Source: a virus. From it: a stretch of 32,077 nucleotides of DNA. Under the pieces are notes generated by a model. It did no database searches, had not been told where the DNA came from, and saw only the letters and a list, made by a program, of their open reading frames with translations. Positions 28,974 to 32,077 of this stretch are shown in pieces. The position numbers and the translations under genes were made by a program. Position 1 is the first letter of the stretch. Every line of letters begins with the position of its first letter. The stretch lies in the IMG/VR virus record IMGVR_UViG_3300046836_000483, positions 1 to 32,077 of that record, one strand, 5' to 3'.

Positions 28974-29582
28974 CTATACGCCGGCCGACTGACCGTTCCA
29001 CTCATGCGCATTGATCGTGCAGAGCCAGACCGCGAAAGCACCAAAGGTGTTTCCGGGTTGCTGGAGCAGACCAAACAGCTTGACGAGGAAGGTAGCGGTG
29101 ACAGCGATTGACGACGAAAGGATAACCGTGCCCGAAAACTGTTGCGCAAGGGACGGCGCGGCGATGGTCAGGTTGGCGTTCTTGTTCGCGCTTGCTGCGA
29201 CCAGATTCGCCGTCGTGATGCCATCGTCCTGGACGCAGAACACAACATCGGGATCGTCGACAACGAGGATGTAGTAATTCACACCCGCCTTTGCCGCCGG
29301 GATGCTGGTCTGCACGTTGTTGAGCAAGGTGCCCTGGATCGACGGTTGGTTCGTCGCCGGGTTTTCCTGCCCGATAAACACGCCGCGGATGATGTCGGTG
29401 CCGTTGCTTTTCTGCAAGGCAGGAACCCCGTTCGCGTCCGCATTGGCCACCGATTTCACCGGGTCGCCAATGTAGTACGCCGAGCCATCAGTTGACGGTA
29501 CAAAGTACCGCGACACCTGCTGGTTGAACTGGTTTCCGCTCCGAGTCCTCACCACAGCGAGTCCGAATGGCCGATTGACCAT
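28974..29582 (-). CDS. Putative head decoration/structural protein, 202 aa
   Basis: The ATG follows AGGAGCGACCCC. The sequence starts MVNRPFGLAVVRTRSGNQFN and contains SRYFVPSTDGSAYYIGDPVK, then IIRGVFIGQENPATNQP and YILVVDDPDVVFCVQDDG. This set of motifs (yyiGDpV ... vvD.p...f.vQ.dg) is typical of beta-rich proteins encoded next to podovirus and Mu-like capsid genes that are thought to decorate the head. No enzymatic motif is seen. It lies 9 bases before the capsid gene in the same operon. Confidence 0.7.
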   Translation of the reverse strand: MVNRPFGLAVVRTRSGNQFNQQVSRYFVPSTDGSAYYIGDPVKSVANADANGVPALQKSNGTDIIRGVFIGQENPATNQPSIQGTLLNNVQTSIPAAKAGVNYYILVVDDPDVVFCVQDDGITTANLVAASANKNANLTIAAPSLAQQFSGTVILSSSIAVTATFLVKLFGLLQQPGNTFGAFAVWLCTINAHEWNGQSAGV

Positions 29583-29594
29583 GTGGGGTCGCTC

Positions 29595-30287
29595 CTATCG
29601 AGTAGAGGGTCGCAGGGTTTGCACGTCGTATCTGATTTTGGGCAGGGCTGATTGGGTTGGTGCTGATTCGGCCGTGTAGCGGCCGTCGCCGGATTGACGG
29701 TTGGCGTCACCGGCTCCGAGCGCATCGGCGATAAGCTGCACGCGGGCGGCGTATTCCGCTTGGTGCGCTTGGTGGATGTGCATCGGCTTTTTCATGAGGT
29801 ACGCATACATCGGATGGCCGCGCACGTTGCTGCCGACATACTTGCGCACGCGCAGCCCAGGATCGTTGTTACTGTCGCTGGCTTCGTACAGGTCGCCGAC
29901 GATTTCATCGCGGTCGACAAAGATGAATCCGGACGACTGCGCCATCGACAGGCGCGGGCCGTCCTCGTTGAACCAGTGCGGATGCCAATTCAGAAAAAAA
30001 CTCTCCGGGTCGCGGAAGGCGATTTCCATCTTGGTGGTGAACCCGTCCAGCATATTGCGCGGGATGGGCTTACGCTCGTCCAGCGACGTGTTCGGGTACG
30101 CCTGCTCGGCAGCGACTTCCTTCAATTCCTCGACCGGACCCGCAGCGGCTGGCTCGGGCTGGATCGGCACATCGTCGATCGAGGCATAGCCGGCAGTGGC
30201 CGCGGCAGCATCCTTGTCGGTCTGGGTGAAGCGCGGGATCGGCTCGCTCGGCTTGTCGCCGGTATTGACCTTGATGTCTTTGGCCAC
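29595..30287 (-). CDS. Hypothetical head-region protein, 230 aa
   Basis: GTG at 30287 is chosen: it lies 2 bases after the scaffold stop with GGAG just upstream, and gives a start at VAKDIKVNTGDKPSEP; an ATG at 30317 would overlap the scaffold. The N-terminal 90 residues are disordered and acidic (ASIDDVPIQPEPAAAGPVEE). The C-terminal part has KPIPRNMLDGFTTKMEIAF, ESFFLNWHPHWFNEDG, SGFIFVDRDEIVGD and MKKPMHIHQAHQAEYA, an alpha/beta fold seen in podovirus proteins between scaffold and capsid. The function is unknown; it may be a minor head protein. Confidence 0.65.
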   Translation of the reverse strand: MAKDIKVNTGDKPSEPIPRFTQTDKDAAAATAGYASIDDVPIQPEPAAAGPVEELKEVAAEQAYPNTSLDERKPIPRNMLDGFTTKMEIAFRDPESFFLNWHPHWFNEDGPRLSMAQSSGFIFVDRDEIVGDLYEASDSNNDPGLRVRKYVGSNVRGHPMYAYLMKKPMHIHQAHQAEYAARVQLIADALGAGDANRQSGDGRYTAESAPTQSALPKIRYDVQTLRPSTR

Positions 30288-30289
30288 GC

Positions 30290-31243
30290 TTAGTCTCCGA
30301 AACACTCGGGGCCGCACTCGGCCAGGAATTCGGCTCGGCTCATACCGATCTTCTTGCCGTTCTTGGCGAATTCGCGCTGGTATTCAGGCAAAAGGTCCGC
30401 GAAGGTATGCGAACCGCCAGCGCCGTTGCCACCAGAAGGCGAACCGCCACCCTCGACCATCGCGTGCCGTCTTGTCGTGAAGTGTTCGGGATACAGGCGG
30501 CGCATCCGGTCGTTGACGCGGGCAATGAAGGCTTCGCCGACATCCCGATTTCCGGCCATGCGCAAGGCGATGCCCTCGGCGTGCCAATCCTCTTCCGCCC
30601 TTTTGTCGGCGAGGAACGGGTACTTTTGCACGTTGGCGTTCCATTGCGCTTGCGTCTTGGGGTCGGGGGTTTCTGCCCTGGCCGGCGTGGTCGGCGTGTT
30701 CGGAGCCGGCTTGGCATTGAGTTCGATCAGCTTGATGTCGATGTCATTGACCGCGTCCATGTCCTGATTTTCCAGCGCGGTCTTGCGCTGGTTCTTCAGG
30801 TTGGCCAACTCGAACTTGCGCTGCGCGTCGGCCCGGCGCTGCTTGTCCTCCTGGTACTCCTTTTGCCCCTCGCGCAACTCGGCCAGTTGGCGCTTTAAGT
30901 CCTCGTTCTCGGCTCGGGTCTTTTCCTCCCGGCTCTTGATGATCGGCAGGACTTCCTTGGCCCGGCGGACATAGGTGCCGGCATCAACCCAACGCGCCTT
31001 GTCGCCGCGGAAAGCGGCCCGCGGAATCCAGCCCATGTCGCGCGCTTCCGCCTCGATCGCGGCGGTGTCCGGCCGGGACTGCACAACCGGTTCGTCACCG
31101 CCGCCGCCGTCGAGGCCGCTGTCCGCGTGCTGCCCACCCTCTCCTGGCAGATCACCCGGTTCGAGGTCGGCGTCGAAGTTCGGCGGCCGGCTCGGATCGT
31201 CGGGCATCTGGTCGGTAGGTTGGTGCTCACTCATGGGCGGCAT
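30290..31243 (-). CDS. Scaffolding protein, 317 aa
   Basis: The ATG at 31243 follows AAGGGTGTAACT. Residues 1-60 are acidic, Gly/Pro/Asp-rich and disordered. EAEARDMGWIPRAAFRGDKA followed by RWVDAGTYVRRAKEVLPIIK is the signature of podovirus scaffolds (A..mGW.p...w.Gd...WvdA..f..r...vlPil). A long charged coiled coil (REEKTRAENEDLKRQLAELR, then EYQEDKQRRADAQRKFELA) follows. A helical C-terminus (ARVNDRMRRLYPEHF; LLPEYQREFAKNGKKIG; SRAEFLAECG) probably binds capsid. It guides procapsid assembly and leaves before or during packaging. Confidence 0.85.
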   Translation of the reverse strand: MPPMSEHQPTDQMPDDPSRPPNFDADLEPGDLPGEGGQHADSGLDGGGGDEPVVQSRPDTAAIEAEARDMGWIPRAAFRGDKARWVDAGTYVRRAKEVLPIIKSREEKTRAENEDLKRQLAELREGQKEYQEDKQRRADAQRKFELANLKNQRKTALENQDMDAVNDIDIKLIELNAKPAPNTPTTPARAETPDPKTQAQWNANVQKYPFLADKRAEEDWHAEGIALRMAGNRDVGEAFIARVNDRMRRLYPEHFTTRRHAMVEGGGSPSGGNGAGGSHTFADLLPEYQREFAKNGKKIGMSRAEFLAECGPECFGD

Positions 31244-31254
31244 AGTTACACCCT

Positions 31255-31707
31255 TTACTCTTTGATGTCAAAAACATGGCTGCTGCTCATGACCGCGGTC
31301 GGTCGGTTCACCGGGGCGCGATCGCGCTTGGCCAGCAAGTCCTCGGGCCGGATCAGCCGGTACTCTTTGCCGTCGTCGCCCGTTTGCAGGGACCCCGCAT
31401 ACTTGGCGAACACCACCAGATCGCCTTCGTTTAAACAGCGCGCCCGCGGATGTAGCTGTGCGGTATTGCCGAAGGCAACCACCTGCGCGGTCTGGATCGA
31501 CAACGCCTCCTTGCGCGCGGTCTCGTCGACCACGATGATCCCGCCGGAGGTTTTCTTTTCCAGCGTGAGCAGGGCGACCAGGATCAGGTCGCCGATCGGC
31601 TCCAGGCCGGAGTCATTGGCGACGGAACGGACTGTATTCAGCACCGTCGTCCGGTCCCTCGTCATCGCTTCCATCTTCGCTGCCGCTTCCTCGAACTGCC
31701 CCATCAC
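31255..31707 (-). CDS. GroES-like (Cpn10) co-chaperonin
   Basis: Residues about 35-128 follow the Cpn10 fold: GLEPIGDLILVALLTLEKKT (first strands), SGGIIVVDE (end of the GroEL-binding mobile loop with the hydrophobic IIV tripeptide), QTAQVVAFGN, LNEGDLVVFAKYAG (strands 5-6) and DGKEYRLIRPEDLLAK (the C-terminal Ylimre-DILA strand). Cpn10 forms a heptameric lid on host GroEL; phage versions such as T4 gp31 widen the cage for the capsid protein. An extra 30 residues precede the core and 20 follow it. The start is uncertain: ATG at 31707 overlaps the upstream gene by 95 bases; in-frame ATGs at 31674 or 31665 reduce that. GTTTAAAC at 31429-31436 encodes Leu-Asn in the CLNEGDLVVF motif. Position next to scaffold and capsid supports a role in capsid folding. 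Confidence 0.85.
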   Translation of the reverse strand: MMGQFEEAAAKMEAMTRDRTTVLNTVRSVANDSGLEPIGDLILVALLTLEKKTSGGIIVVDETARKEALSIQTAQVVAFGNTAQLHPRARCLNEGDLVVFAKYAGSLQTGDDGKEYRLIRPEDLLAKRDRAPVNRPTAVMSSSHVFDIKE

Positions 31708-31951
31708 CGTTGCTCCTGGCTGGTTGAATATCCTCGATGCTCTCGATCAGGCGCATATACGCCTGGGCCGCACCGCGCGCTTCGGCGTCGTTGACGATCG
31801 CAACGTGCGGATTGTCCGACGTGTAATGGCCCTGACCCCAACCGACTGTGGTGTCATAGGCCGAATCCTTGAGCATTTGCACGAACTTCTGGGTCTGCGG
31901 GTGGGCCAGCCACGCTTCCCAATCCGGACCCTGCATCGCCGGGGGCGTCAT
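31613..31951 (-). CDS. Hypothetical small acidic protein, 112 aa
   Basis: The ATG overlaps the stop of the portal-like tail (ATGA). The N-terminal part, PDWEAWLAHPQTQKFVQMLK followed by WGQGHYTSDNPHVAIVNDAE and YMRLIESIED, is a compact alpha-rich domain. The last about 35 residues are acidic, Gly/Ser/Asp-rich and disordered. The family is not recognised. The overlap of up to 95 bases with the GroES-like gene is in a different frame and may be shorter if the downstream gene starts later. Confidence 0.6.
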   Translation of the reverse strand: MTPPAMQGPDWEAWLAHPQTQKFVQMLKDSAYDTTVGWGQGHYTSDNPHVAIVNDAEARGAAQAYMRLIESIEDIQPARSNGDGAVRGSGSEDGSDDEGPDDGAEYSPFRRQ

Positions 31952-32077
31952 TGCGGCATCGCCGCGCCGTTACCGCTCGGGGCCGGCAATTGCGGCTGGC
32001 CGCCGGGGGCGGAAGTCTGGCCCGGCCCGGCCGGCGGCACCGGCCCACGCCCCTCACCGCCTTCCTCACTCGGGTCG
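31948..32077 (-). CDS. C-terminal end of an upstream late gene, probably portal
   Basis: A minus-strand frame open from base 32076 reads 42 residues and stops at 31948. It is a Gly/Pro/Gln/Ala-rich tail (PSEEGGEGRGPVPPAGPG, then QPQLPAPSGNGAAMPQ), disordered in appearance. Such tails are common at the C-terminus of podovirus portal proteins, and portal typically precedes scaffold and capsid. Identity is inferred from gene order only, since the body lies outside the window. The ATGA overlap with the next gene supports real coding. Confidence 0.55.
   Translation of the reverse strand, partial: DPSEEGGEGRGPVPPAGPGQTSAPGGQPQLPAPSGNGAAMPQ

Larger units (their letters stand above)
178..31436. repeat. 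Dispersed GTTTAAAC palindrome family (13 exact copies)
   Basis: Exact copies start at 689, 2230, 4233, 6475, 7493, 9520, 9860, 11232, 12701, 13436, 15365, 22613 and 31429. Near-copies GTTTAAAT start at 178, 879 and 20087. The only other TTTAAA I found is CTTTAAAG at 8285. Several non-coding copies sit immediately upstream of ribosome sites (689, 879, 4233, 7493). Coding copies occur in two phases: Leu-Asn at 6475, 12701, 13436, 15365, 22613 and 31429; Phe-Lys at 9520, 9860 and 11232. Confidence 0.85.

Noticed and set aside
1-32077. GTTTAAAC as a phage RNA-polymerase promoter
   Set aside because: Copies are palindromic, lie inside genes on both strands without relation to operon starts, and share no extended consensus.

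Overview
The window is a GC-rich (roughly 60-65% by eye) fragment of a tailed-phage genome with podovirus architecture. It is tightly packed, with ATGA, TGATG and GTGA start/stop overlaps almost throughout. The tail module has a P22 gp4-like adaptor, a gp10-like hub/nozzle and a pectate-lyase-type tailspike. There are no sheath, tape-measure or tail-tube genes, and no integrase, terminase or polymerase; those would have to lie outside the window. Two secreted proteins carry PEP-CTERM sorting signals, which points to a Gram-negative, exosortase-bearing, exopolysaccharide-forming host (many beta- and gammaproteobacteria). The host assignment is inference.

Layout. (1) Bases 1-1937, plus strand: the end of an early operon of small zinc-binding, winged-helix and HU-like proteins. 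(2) Bases 1831-6022, minus strand: an operon that starts at an HTH regulator and runs through small basic, membrane and proline-rich proteins to a terminator at 3790-3822. Next comes a separately promoted pair of PEP-CTERM genes and a VRR-NUC-like nuclease, which collides tail-to-tail with the HU-like gene. (3) Bases 6023-6102: back-to-back sigma70-type promoters whose predicted transcripts start at or next to the first ATG. (4) Bases 6103-9685, plus strand: an early operon with an SSB-like protein and a RecB/Cas4-type nuclease. (5) Bases 9660-32077, minus strand: the late operon. In transcription order it holds the portal C-terminus, a GroES-like co-chaperonin, scaffold, decoration-like protein, major capsid protein, a strong terminator, small structural genes, tailspike, two tiny membrane proteins, a fibre, the gp4-like adaptor, the gp10-like hub with a kelch insertion, four ejection proteins, a PurD-like ATP-grasp enzyme and a GH24 endolysin.

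How it fits together. The divergent promoters and HTH protein probably set early transcription. The SSB-like, HU-like and nuclease proteins serve DNA metabolism. The GroES-like protein and scaffold assist capsid assembly. The gp4/gp10/spike set forms the short tail, and the 266-, 297-, 451- and 1416-aa proteins are likely injected with the DNA.

The most unusual signals are: the palindrome GTTTAAAC, present 13 times where about 0.1 is expected by a rough hand estimate, in both coding and non-coding DNA; the phage-borne PEP-CTERM pair with its own promoter; a kelch propeller inserted into the tail hub; and a PurD-like enzyme inside the late operon.
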